The notes under the pieces are model-generated. The model saw nothing but the letters and a program-made list of their open reading frames with translations, had not been told where the DNA came from and searched no databases. Below, piece by piece: positions 13,277-19,729 of a stretch of 20,803 nucleotides of DNA (position 1 is the first letter of the stretch; the number at the start of each line of letters is the position of its first letter). A program made the translations under genes and the position numbers. Source of the DNA: a virus; IMG/VR virus record IMGVR_UViG_3300039159_000629, positions 1 through 20,803 of that record. One strand, written 5' to 3'.

Positions 13277-13287
13277 CGGGGTCATCC

Positions 13288-13497
13288 TCACGCCGCTGCC
13301 GGCGCATCAGCGCGGGCAGTGTTGTGGCGAGACTGGGCGGCTTCGAACGCCTCGACATCTTCGAGGCGGTAAACGACGCGCCCGCCGAGCTTGATGAATT
13401 GCGGGCCTTCGCCCGTCCACCGCCAGCGCTCGAGCGTGCGGTGGGAAAGGTTCCAGCGTGCGGCAAGCTCGATCTGGGATAGGTGTCTGGTAGCCAT
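13288..13497 (-). CDS. AlpA/excisionase-type helix-turn-helix protein, 69 aa
   Basis: The 69-aa protein is a single winged helix-turn-helix: LSQIELAARWNLSHRTLERW (6-25) is the DNA-binding unit and FIKLGGRVVYRLEDVEAFEA the wing. This is the HTH_17/AlpA and Xis class of small DNA-bending regulators. As first gene of the leftward early operon it could be an excisionase directing the serine recombinase, or an activator of the early or integration promoters. AAGGAG lies 7 nt before the ATG and sits in one arm of a hairpin (see 13502-13536). The Ala-rich tail is unremarkable. Confidence 0.9.
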   Translation of the reverse strand: MATRHLSQIELAARWNLSHRTLERWRWTGEGPQFIKLGGRVVYRLEDVEAFEAAQSRHNTARADAPAAA

Positions 13498-13501
13498 TGG
13501 C

Positions 13502-13536
13502 GTCTCCTTGGGTTGGGTTCGAAAACCTGAGGAGAC
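13502..13536 (-). promoter_or_regulatory. hairpin sequestering the ribosome binding site of the early operon
   Basis: On the minus strand GTCTCCT (13536-13530) pairs with AGGAGAC (13508-13502), which contains the Shine-Dalgarno sequence of the HTH gene. Inside, GGTT and AACC flank a TTCG tetraloop. The fold would hide the ribosome binding site of the first early gene. Alternatively the inverted repeat could be a protein operator. Pairing is seen; the regulatory role is inferred. Confidence 0.5.
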
Positions 13537-13549
13537 ATTGGCGCCAGCG

Positions 13550-13591
13550 GAGGTAGGAGCCCGGAAGGAGCGAGGTAGGGCTCAGGGTAGG
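13550..13591. repeat. GGTAGG direct repeats upstream of the early operon
   Basis: GAGGTAGG occurs at 13550-13557 and 13572-13579, 22 bp apart, and a third GGTAGG at 13586-13591. Spacing of the first two equals about two helical turns, as for a regulator binding one face of the DNA. They lie between the terminator of the repressor operon and the first early gene, where the early promoter must be. No convincing -35/-10 pair is visible on the minus strand, which suggests an activated promoter. Confidence 0.4.
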
Positions 13592-13615
13592 AATCAGCTA
13601 TTGAGCGCGCCGGAC

Positions 13616-13641
13616 ACAAAAAAGCCGCCCGAAGGCGGCTT
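13616..13641 (-). terminator. strong intrinsic terminator of the repressor operon
   Basis: AAGCCGCC (13622-13629) and GGCGGCTT (13634-13641) form an 8-bp stem with a CGAA loop (TTCG on the minus strand), followed on the minus strand by a run of T (13623-13618). It lies 24 bp past the stop at 13665 and isolates the XRE/ImmA operon from the early operon. Confidence 0.9.
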
Positions 13642-13664
13642 GCATTGCAGGATTATGGCGCCGG

Positions 13665-14597
13665 TCAGCACTGGATCCAGCAGCGACCACTCTCGACCTT
13701 GATGAATTCCTTCCAATCCTTGCGGCCAGAAAAGGCCTTGGTCAGCGTGTTCACGCTATTGGAGCATTCGGCCGCCTCTAGCACCGCGTCGGTCAGGCAT
13801 TCGGGCGCACCATTTTCCCACGCTTCATAGAGGTAGCGGATGATGGCCCTCTGCTTCGGGCCGGTGAATACATATCGCTTGCCACGAACCGCGATCGACC
13901 CGCCGTCTGCGGACATGGAAATCGGTGCGTCGGACTTTGACGCCCCGATGGAAACGCGGGCTGCCAACAACGAAGGATCGACGGCAACGCCGGCGGCGTG
14001 GTCAGCCACATCGCCGACGCTGATGATTTCATGACCCTCGAACATCTGCTTTGGCAGGCGAGCCGCCGGTGTCGTGCTCAGCACAATTCGAAGCCCCGGT
14101 GCCGGGCGCAAACGCGTGGCTGCCATAAAGGCCTCCCAGACACCCGGATCGGACAGACGCCGGGCAGCCCACAGAGGTACGGGCTTGCTGCGACCGGGTA
14201 AACGGACATTGCCGATTTCCCAGATAGCGTCAGGCACCAGCGCAATAGGCTCGGCCCCGCCCACGATTTCCAGCTGCGTCAACATCCGGGCCAGCAGCAC
14301 CGGCAGGTTGACGCCTAACACGAGCAGGCTGTCTGCCGGAACCGACACCCAGGTCGCCGCCGGGCTGTAGTAGCCGTATCCTCCATGTTCGCTGGACCAG
14401 TTCAGGCGAATAGGCTCATCGTCATGGTCGAGTGACAGGGGCGCCGCGAGGGTGTCCCCCTGCGGTGCCAGCAATTTGGCCTCTACCAACTGCTTTTCCT
14501 GTCTGGGATGAAAGTCGCGCAGCATCGATCCCGCAATCTTCGCACCGGGCGTTTCCGCAATCGACAGTAGCAATCGGGCAGACGCCTGATCAATCAT
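13665..14597 (-). CDS. conserved protein of unknown function, 310 aa, possible C-terminal winged helix
   Basis: Starts MIDQASARLLLSIAETPGAK, has GGYGYYSPAATWVSVPADSL in the first third, LVPDAIWEIGNVRLPGRSKP and PLWAARRLSDPGVW in the middle, and after about residue 235 a region (KRYVFTGPKQRAIIRYLYEA ... LTDAVLEAAEC ... LTKAFSGRKDW) that resembles a winged-helix output domain. I recall this protein as a regular partner of the gene upstream but have no function for it. The ATG at 14597 overlaps the upstream stop by 8 nt; an ATG 17 codons earlier is less likely. Last gene of the XRE/ImmA operon, followed by a strong terminator. DNA binding by its C-terminus is inference. Confidence 0.85.
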   Translation of the reverse strand: MIDQASARLLLSIAETPGAKIAGSMLRDFHPRQEKQLVEAKLLAPQGDTLAAPLSLDHDDEPIRLNWSSEHGGYGYYSPAATWVSVPADSLLVLGVNLPVLLARMLTQLEIVGGAEPIALVPDAIWEIGNVRLPGRSKPVPLWAARRLSDPGVWEAFMAATRLRPAPGLRIVLSTTPAARLPKQMFEGHEIISVGDVADHAAGVAVDPSLLAARVSIGASKSDAPISMSADGGSIAVRGKRYVFTGPKQRAIIRYLYEAWENGAPECLTDAVLEAAECSNSVNTLTKAFSGRKDWKEFIKVESGRCWIQC

Positions 14598-15771
14598 CGC
14601 TGCCAGTGTCCCCGGACAGGATGCCCCAACGGCGCAGGTACTTTTCACCGATCAACTGCTCTTCCGGGGTCAGGTCCTTGAGATTGCAGCCGTGCGGCAT
14701 CGTGATCGTCAGAGACAGAACGCGCCCACGCCGCGCATCTCCCTTGGGAAGGAAGGCGATGGTGAGCTTCGCCTGCGTTACCACCCAGCCGCCGAGAAGC
14801 GGACTACGGTCGCCGAAATGGCCCGCAGCCATCTCCCAGATGGTCTCCTCGCTGCCGCGCATGCATTCCAGCGTCACGCGCTGGCCCTGATTGTCCATCG
14901 GCATCAGGCGCAGCTGCTTCAAGGTCACGGACTCGATTCCGTCGGCAGCATCCCGGGGGAAAGCATGGTGCTGTTGAAGCGGGCTCAGATCATAATTGCG
15001 GGACGGCAGTTTCTCGCTGGTGAACTCGATCTGGAGCAGATCACGCACCATGATCCGCGCCATGGCTTCACGGCTCTTGCTGTCGTTGGCCACCACTTCA
15101 ACGACGCCGGTAGCAGGTTCATAGGTCAGCGCGGCCTCAAACACCGGGCTGCGCACGCGGCGAACCAGATCGCCTGCGTCAAATTCCAACACATCATCCG
15201 GCAAGCCTTCGCGGTAGACGGCGATCTGGATCAGTTCACAATCGTCGCCGTCAAAGGTCGGGCGGCGGCGGTCGAAGATGTCGACATGGATATTGGGTGA
15301 CGCAAAACATTCGCGAAGCGCCGCCTTGAAGGCTTCGAGAGCAGTAGGGTCTTTGCTCAGCGGCTGGTCGGCAGCGACAATGAAGCCAGCCCATGAACGC
15401 CCACGACGGCGCTCGTCGGTGTAGCGGACCTCTTCGGCCCGGCGGAAGCTGTCAGGCTGGTTGAGAAATATCCAGAACGCCCGATCATGCGCACCGCCCA
15501 GTGTGTCGAGAAATGCCTTGTCTTCGGCGACGCCATAGAGCGCGATCTGGCCGACCTCGGTGACCAGATCACCAATCCGACCGGCATCGAGCGCAAGGCG
15601 GGCCTTGTCGATCTCGGTCAATTCATCAACCGCCTTCAGCAGTGGCGGCACGATTTCCGGATCAGGGACAGCCCAGTCGATATTTGCAGGCAGGCCAATT
15701 CCGCAGTGCTCAAAATAGGCGCGCAGCGTGGTGGTAGAGGTTTTGCGAATGACGGTGGCAATCGAGGTCAT
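14590..15771 (-). CDS. conserved protein of unknown function, 393 aa
   Basis: Begins MTSIATVIRKTSTTTLRAYF, with DKAFLDTLGGAHDRAFWIFL, then FRRAEEVRYTDERRRGRSWA, NIHVDIFDRRRPTF, LTYEPATGVVEVVANDSKSR and a C-terminal LTITMPHGCNLKD with GEKYLRRWGIL. No Walker, nuclease or transmembrane motif is visible. The 'HDRA.W.....P..FRRAEE.RY.D..RRGR' and 'TYEP..GV.EVVA' blocks look conserved, so it is a true family, but I cannot name it. It has its own promoter and operator (15822-15875) matching those of the XRE gene, and AAGGAG 5 nt before the ATG. It is coupled to the 310-aa gene. A sensor or effector controlled by the XRE/ImmA pair is the simplest idea. Confidence 0.87.
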   Translation of the reverse strand: MTSIATVIRKTSTTTLRAYFEHCGIGLPANIDWAVPDPEIVPPLLKAVDELTEIDKARLALDAGRIGDLVTEVGQIALYGVAEDKAFLDTLGGAHDRAFWIFLNQPDSFRRAEEVRYTDERRRGRSWAGFIVAADQPLSKDPTALEAFKAALRECFASPNIHVDIFDRRRPTFDGDDCELIQIAVYREGLPDDVLEFDAGDLVRRVRSPVFEAALTYEPATGVVEVVANDSKSREAMARIMVRDLLQIEFTSEKLPSRNYDLSPLQQHHAFPRDAADGIESVTLKQLRLMPMDNQGQRVTLECMRGSEETIWEMAAGHFGDRSPLLGGWVVTQAKLTIAFLPKGDARRGRVLSLTITMPHGCNLKDLTPEEQLIGEKYLRRWGILSGDTGSDD

Positions 15772-15821
15772 GGGGACTCCTTGGATAGAATCAGGCGCGG
15801 GTGCACGTCGATCTGCTAAAG

Positions 15822-15875
15822 AGCGTATTAACGCATCCGTGGCGGGTCAATCGAAAATATACGCAGATTAGCGGA
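15822..15875 (-). promoter_or_regulatory. promoter and paired operators of the 393-aa gene
   Basis: On the minus strand TTGACC (15850-15845) is 17 bp from TACGCT (15827-15822). Operator-like TACGCAGATTAGCGGA lies at 15860-15875 just upstream of -35, and a related AGAGCGTATTAACGCA at 15820-15835 covers -10. The hexamers and spacing are identical to those before the XRE gene and the first motif matches its operator at 13 of 16 positions. Confidence 0.6.
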
Positions 15876-15886
15876 TTTGCTGTGGA

Positions 15887-16603
15887 CTATCCGAACAGGG
15901 AGCCTTGTCTGTCAGATTCGCCGAGCAGTTTGAGCACCTTGAGCCTGACCTCGGCCGCTTCCTCCGATACCTGAAAGGTCTCCACCACCGCGCCGATGAT
16001 CTGCCGACCATGGTCCGAGCGGACTGCCACGGCGGCGTGGAGGTCGCGCGCCTGGCAGTAATCTGACACCAAATGGCGAATCGAACTGACCGGCATCAGG
16101 ATCGCACCGCTGACATAACCGGCCTGCCACTCCATCCAGTCGTAGTTTGCGGCTTGAATGATCGTGTCGCGCTTGCAGATCGCCTTGTTCTCGCGGCTTC
16201 CGCGGTCGAAAAGCTGACCAGCCTGAAACTTGCCAGCCCACAGATAGCGGTGGAAATGCACATGGCCGAACTCATGCGCCAATGTGGTGCGCAGACGGTT
16301 CTCGCGGCGGGGATTATTCGCCAGCCTGTCCGAAATCGAGACTTCAGGGTCGCCATCAGGATGAAACGCCGTGACACCTTCAACATCATCGCCGTAAATC
16401 GTCAGGTCGGCGCAGGAATCCAGGCTGGCGTCGTTCTGTTCGATCAACAGATGCAGCTCGTCCGTGGTGATCCGGGGGCGCGGATCCTGATTGCGTTTGC
16501 GATGCAGAGCCCTGACCAGCCGCTCACACTCGCGATCCAGTTCATCGTTCGTGTAATACGGCCGCTCAGCAAATCGGCCCTTCTGATCGGGGATCATCCT
16601 CAT
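15887..16603 (-). CDS. ImmA/IrrE-family zinc metallopeptidase
   Basis: The 238-aa protein has the zinc-binding HEFGHVHFH (110-118) and a downstream glutamate in MEWQAGYVSGAILMP (157-171), the M78/COG2856 signature. In ICEBs1 and related phages, ImmA cleaves the ImmR repressor of the same operon to induce the element; in Deinococcus, IrrE works similarly in damage response. Here the XRE gene is 13 bp upstream, so it is the likely substrate. The N-terminal 100 residues contain ITTDELHLLIEQND and an acidic stretch. A second ATG two codons in (16597) is an equally good start. There is no signal peptide, so it acts in the cytoplasm. Confidence 0.94.
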   Translation of the reverse strand: MRMIPDQKGRFAERPYYTNDELDRECERLVRALHRKRNQDPRPRITTDELHLLIEQNDASLDSCADLTIYGDDVEGVTAFHPDGDPEVSISDRLANNPRRENRLRTTLAHEFGHVHFHRYLWAGKFQAGQLFDRGSRENKAICKRDTIIQAANYDWMEWQAGYVSGAILMPVSSIRHLVSDYCQARDLHAAVAVRSDHGRQIIGAVVETFQVSEEAAEVRLKVLKLLGESDRQGSLFG

Positions 16604-16616
16604 CGCCGTCGTCCGG

Positions 16617-16943
16617 TCAATCAGTGATGGCGCGTCGGAAGTTGACGAAGGCCGCAGCCGCTTTGGCTGGGTCGTTCAGCTTGCTACGCAGGTCATCTGG
16701 GAACTTGCCCGCTGTCAGAAACAGCACGCCCTCGTCGATGTTCAGCACCGTCGCGAACTGCCGGATCAGATGATCCGATGTGGGGCTCCGCCGATCATGC
16801 TCAATATCATTGAGGTACTGCGGCGAGATCGCTGTGCCATCTTCCTCTTTCATGATCAGCGCCGCCAATTCTTTCTGGCTAAGGGCCATGGCCTTCCTGC
16901 CCTTGGAAATCTGCCGCCCAAAAGTCATGTTGTCAGTGGTCAT
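16617..16943 (-). CDS. XRE-family repressor (Cro/CI-type HTH)
   Basis: The 108-aa protein has one helix-turn-helix: LSQKELAALIMKEEDGTAIS, then PQYLNDIEHDRRSPTSDHLI, and RQFATVLNIDEGVLFLTAGK, the usual five-helix XRE fold, followed by about 25 residues. Starting at the ATG at 16943 gives MTTDNMTFGRQISKGRKAM; a GTG at 16979 would add 12 residues but overlaps the expected transcript start. It heads the operon with the ImmA peptidase and two unknown genes and is the probable element repressor. The operator-like motif over its own -10 (16985-17000) and at the 393-aa gene suggest it controls both. Short length means it probably lacks a LexA-type autocleavage domain, consistent with reliance on ImmA. 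Confidence 0.93.
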   Translation of the reverse strand: MTTDNMTFGRQISKGRKAMALSQKELAALIMKEEDGTAISPQYLNDIEHDRRSPTSDHLIRQFATVLNIDEGVLFLTAGKFPDDLRSKLNDPAKAAAAFVNFRRAITD

Positions 16944-16978
16944 CGGTTCTTCATGGCTTGGGCCAACCCTTAAAATCA

Positions 16979-17023
16979 CGCATCTATGCGGATTAGCGTA
17001 GTGGCGGCGGCTACAGGGGTCAA
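16979..17023 (-). promoter_or_regulatory. promoter and operator of the XRE repressor operon
   Basis: On the minus strand TTGACC (17023-17018) is 17 bp from TACGCT (17000-16995). The motif TATGCGGATTAGCGTA (16985-17000) covers the -10 and is shared with 15860-15875 (13/16). The adjoining palindrome CGCATCTATGCG (16979-16990) has 5-bp arms and lies at the expected transcript start, well placed for autorepression. Confidence 0.6.
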
Positions 17024-17320
17024 GAACGCGTTGGCGCGACCACTCGATCCCTTCATGATCGGCAGGAACAGAAACCCGGTTCGCCGGTCGTCACCGCGAA
17101 TCAAATTGCGCAGGTTTTCGCAAGGTTTCAGGCCGCTGTTCGGAAGGCTCGCACGTCGCCAGCGCAGCAATGCTCATGATTTCGCGCGGCTACGACAACC
17201 ATATGATAATGCTTGTTTATATGGAGATCGCGCGCTTACCGTCTCGGCAATCAACCTCTATTGCGAACGGTCTCCATGCCCACCCAGACATCCAGGTCAA
17301 ATGGCCTTTGCCCATCCAAA
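17024..17320. other. divergent intergenic region between repressor and integration operons
   Basis: About 300 bp without a supported gene. It must contain the rightward promoter of the recombinase operon. CCATAT (17199-17204) and ATATGG (17219-17224) form an inverted repeat around an AT-rich core containing GATAAT (17205-17210), a -10 candidate without a good -35. ATGGAGA (17221-17227) and TCTCCAT (17271-17277) form another inverted repeat. Confidence 0.4.
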
Positions 17321-17494
17321 ATGACAACCGAAGCCCGGCTGTCCGAGTTGGGCCGGATCCTGGCCGCTGGCGTGCTCCGCCTACGCGAACAGTCCAGTCC
17401 TTTATCTGCAGATTGGGGAGATAGTTCGCTCGCTATCCCGCCCGCCAAGAGCGTCAGTCGTCCCGGGCGCAAGGCCCGCAACGGAGGACGATGA
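17321..17494 (+). CDS. small conserved protein upstream of DUF2924, 57 aa
   Basis: MTTEARLSELGRILAAGVLR, then LREQSSPLSADWGDSSLAI and a basic tail (RPGRKARNGG). I recall small proteins of this pattern ('L...LAAG..RLR...SSP.SA..G.SSL') directly in front of DUF2924-recombinase pairs in Alphaproteobacteria; function unknown. The stop overlaps the DUF2924 ATG (ATGATAA at 17491), so translation is coupled, which both supports this gene and fixes the DUF2924 start. It is easily missed because the frame is open further upstream. A small partner or translation activator of the integration operon is possible. Confidence 0.8.
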   Translation: MTTEARLSELGRILAAGVLRLREQSSPLSADWGDSSLAIPPAKSVSRPGRKARNGGR

Positions 17495-17955
17495 TAATGC
17501 ACAAACATGATGATGCTCAGGTGCTGGCCAGGCTGGCGGCGCTGAAGGCAATGACGGTCGGGGAACTGAAGGCCGAATGGCAAACCCTGATGCGATCCAC
17601 GGCGCCAAACAACAGCCGGTCGTTTCTGGAACAGAGGCTGGCCTACCGCATTCAGGAACTTACCTGGGGCGGGCCTTCAAAGCCGGTCACCCGGCTGCTC
17701 GACGCATTGGCCGATGAGGTCGAGGGCAAGAAGGTTCGGAAATCGGTGATCAGCGATACGCGTAACCCGGTAATCGGCACACGGCTGGTGCGTGAGTGGG
17801 ATGGCGCCGAGCACGTCATCACCGTGCTCAAAGATGGGTTCGACTGGCAGGGCCGGCGGTACAAGTCGCTGTCAGCGGTTGCCCGCGATATCACTGGCAC
17901 CCGCTGGAACGGATACCGCTTCTTTGGCCTGCGGGAACGGAAGGAAGCCGCATGA
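17491..17955 (+). CDS. DUF2924 protein, 154 aa
   Basis: The protein shows the DUF2924 pattern: LARLAALKAMTVGELKAEWQ, FLEQRLAYRIQELTWGG, GTRLVREWDGAEHVITVLKD and FDWQGRRYKSLSAVARDITG, finishing TRWNGYRFFGL. The second half resembles a small barrel domain ending in a RAMA/SAWADEE-like 'Y.SLS.VA..ITG..WNG..FFGL' segment, often attached to DNA-related proteins. The family nearly always sits directly upstream of a serine recombinase and is suspected to help it; the mechanism is unknown to me. The ATG overlaps the stop of the 57-aa gene, and the stop overlaps the recombinase ATG (ATGA). An ATG two codons later has better spacing to GGAGG. Confidence 0.93.
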   Translation: MIMHKHDDAQVLARLAALKAMTVGELKAEWQTLMRSTAPNNSRSFLEQRLAYRIQELTWGGPSKPVTRLLDALADEVEGKKVRKSVISDTRNPVIGTRLVREWDGAEHVITVLKDGFDWQGRRYKSLSAVARDITGTRWNGYRFFGLRERKEAA

Positions 17956-19271
17956 CAGATGCTGCACCGAAGCGCCGCCTGCGCTGCGCCATCTACACCC
18001 GCAAATCCAGCGAGGAAGGGCTCGAGCAGGAGTTCAACTCGCTGCACGCCCAGCGTGATTCCTGCGAGGCCTATATCGCCAGCCAGCGGTCCGAAGGCTG
18101 GGTGCTGGTCCGTGACCAGTATGATGACGGCGGCATATCGGGCGGCACGCTCGAACGCCCTGGCCTGAAGCGGCTTCTCAGTGACATCGAGGACGGACTG
18201 GTCGACGTTGTGGTGGTGTACAAGATCGACCGACTGTCCCGGTCGCTGATGGACTTCTCTAAGCTGGTCGAGGTGTTTGACCGGAACGACGTGACGTTCG
18301 TCTCGGTCACCCAGTCGTTCAACACCACCACTTCCATGGGCCGCCTGACGCTCAACATCCTGCTGTCGTTCGCCCAGTTCGAGCGCGAGGTCACCGGGGA
18401 ACGCATCCGCGACAAGTTTGCCGCCAGCCGCGCCAAGGGCATGTGGATGGGCGGGTTCGTGCCGATGGGGTACGATGTGGTGGGCCGGAAGCTGGTGATC
18501 AACCATGCCGAGGCCGCCACCGTGCGCGGTATCTTCGAACGGTTCGTCGAGCTGGGATCGGCCACGACGCTGACCCGCGAACTTGTGGCAGACCGCGCCC
18601 TCAACAAGCGCGGCAAGCCGATCGATAAGGGGTTCCTGTACAAGCTGTTCCGTAACCGGCTCTATCTCGGCGAGGCGGTCCACAAGGGCACCAGCTATCC
18701 CGGCGAGCATCAGGGCATCATAACGCCAGAACTCTGGGATCAGGTCCACAGCATCCTGCAGGAGAGTCCACGGCAGCGGGCGGCCAACACCCGTGCCCAG
18801 ACCCCGGCCCTGCTGAAGGGTCTCATCTTCACCGCTACCGGCATCGCCATGACACCGACCGCCACCAAGAAAGGCAGTCGGCATTACCGTTATTACACCT
18901 CGATGGATGCGATCCGGAACCGTGCCGGTGAAGGCACCGATGGGTTCGTCCGGCTGAATGCGGGCATGGTCGAGGGCACCGTTATACAGCACATCCGGTC
19001 GCTGCTGCGCACGCCGGAGATTGTAGCGCGGGCGGTTGAAACTGCGCGCCGGACTGACCCCGACATGGACGAGCGTGATATCGTCGCTGCGCTGGCCGGG
19101 TTCGATGGACTCTGGGAATCGCTTTTTCCGGCTGAGCAGGCCCGCACCGCCCGGTTGCTGATCGAGCGGGTCACGGTCAGCGCCGAAGGACTTGCGGTTG
19201 ACCTGCGCACCGAGGGGCTCGGATCGGTCATCCGCGAAATGGTCGCCCCGAAACAGGAGTTGGCCGCATGA
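17952..19271 (+). CDS. large serine recombinase (site-specific integrase)
   Basis: The 439-aa protein starts MTDAAPKRRLRCAIYTRKSS; Y15-x-R17-x-S19 carries the catalytic serine. The resolvase domain (to about 150) includes DDGGISGGTLERPGLKRLL, VVVYKIDRLSRSLMDF and FAQFEREVTGERIRDK. Residues about 165-290 form the recombinase domain (GYDVVGRKLVINHAEAATVR ... LYKLFRNRLYLGEAVHKG). The following zinc-ribbon region (LLKGLIFTATG...SRHYRYYTS) lacks the usual cysteine pairs, so zinc is probably absent. It should catalyse strand exchange between attP and attB to insert or remove the element. The ATG at 17952 overlaps the DUF2924 stop; a longer frame upstream is antisense-like and rejected. It is coupled to the next gene. 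Confidence 0.95.
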   Translation: MTDAAPKRRLRCAIYTRKSSEEGLEQEFNSLHAQRDSCEAYIASQRSEGWVLVRDQYDDGGISGGTLERPGLKRLLSDIEDGLVDVVVVYKIDRLSRSLMDFSKLVEVFDRNDVTFVSVTQSFNTTTSMGRLTLNILLSFAQFEREVTGERIRDKFAASRAKGMWMGGFVPMGYDVVGRKLVINHAEAATVRGIFERFVELGSATTLTRELVADRALNKRGKPIDKGFLYKLFRNRLYLGEAVHKGTSYPGEHQGIITPELWDQVHSILQESPRQRAANTRAQTPALLKGLIFTATGIAMTPTATKKGSRHYRYYTSMDAIRNRAGEGTDGFVRLNAGMVEGTVIQHIRSLLRTPEIVARAVETARRTDPDMDERDIVAALAGFDGLWESLFPAEQARTARLLIERVTVSAEGLAVDLRTEGLGSVIREMVAPKQELAA

Positions 19272-19651
19272 GCGCACCTACCACCATGCGGGTGTTCATC
19301 CCGCTCACCATCCGCAAACGCAACGGCCGGCCGAAAATCCTGCCGCCGGCCGACATGGTGCCGGAAACCGGCGGCGTGGACCCCCATGTGCTGAAGGCAA
19401 TCGCCAAAGCGTGGAGCTGGCGGCGCAAGCTGGAGAGCGGTGCGGCGGCCACCATACAGGACCTCGCTCAGGCCGAGGGCATCTCCGACCGCTATGTCGG
19501 GCGAATACTGCGGCTGGCTTATCTGGCGCCAGCTGTGATGGAAAAGTTGCTGATCGAACGCGTGCCACCAGCCGTGTCGATCAAGGACATGACGGCGATC
19601 GCGGATTGGCCATGGGCGGAGCAGGTGGCGGCTGTTTACGGCGAAGGGTAG
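19268..19651 (+). CDS. KorB/ParB-like HTH protein downstream of recombinase, 127 aa
   Basis: Starts MSAPTTMRVFIPLTIRKRNG with a basic arm RKRNGRPKILPPAD, then helices DPHVLKAIAKAWSWRRKLES and a helix-turn-helix TIQDLAQAEGISDRYVGRIL followed by RLAYLAPAVMEKLLIERVPP. The HTH plus 'R.L.LA.L.P.....I' resembles the DNA-binding domain of KorB/ParB. Such proteins usually follow the DUF2924-recombinase pair; a role in att-site binding or autoregulation is likely but unproven. The ATG overlaps the recombinase stop (ATGA). It closes the rightward operon; no clear terminator follows within the 78-bp gap before the next gene. Confidence 0.9.
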   Translation: MSAPTTMRVFIPLTIRKRNGRPKILPPADMVPETGGVDPHVLKAIAKAWSWRRKLESGAAATIQDLAQAEGISDRYVGRILRLAYLAPAVMEKLLIERVPPAVSIKDMTAIADWPWAEQVAAVYGEG

Positions 19652-19729
19652 TTTGGCGAGACCAAGTAGTCTTGACACACTCGGCCTTCGCTGTTGGCTT
19701 TCAAGCCTCGCTGGGCCAGATAGGAAGCC

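Noticed and set aside
13041-13619. Minus-strand 192-codon frame covering the HTH gene, its leader and part of the next gene.
   Set aside because: It overlaps the hairpin, repeats and two supported genes in another frame.
16976-17170. Minus-strand 64-codon frame upstream of the XRE gene.
   Set aside because: It runs through the XRE promoter and operator, has no ribosome binding site and no recognised motif; may be a relic but not supportable.
17652-19277. Minus-strand open frame of 541 codons across DUF2924 and recombinase genes.
   Set aside because: Antisense artefact of GC-rich coding DNA; the sense strand encodes intact serine recombinase motifs.
19672-19700. Promoter for the 240-aa gene from TTGACA at 19672.
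   Set aside because: The hexamer 17 bp on is TGGCTT, a poor -10; mentioned only as weak in the gene entry.
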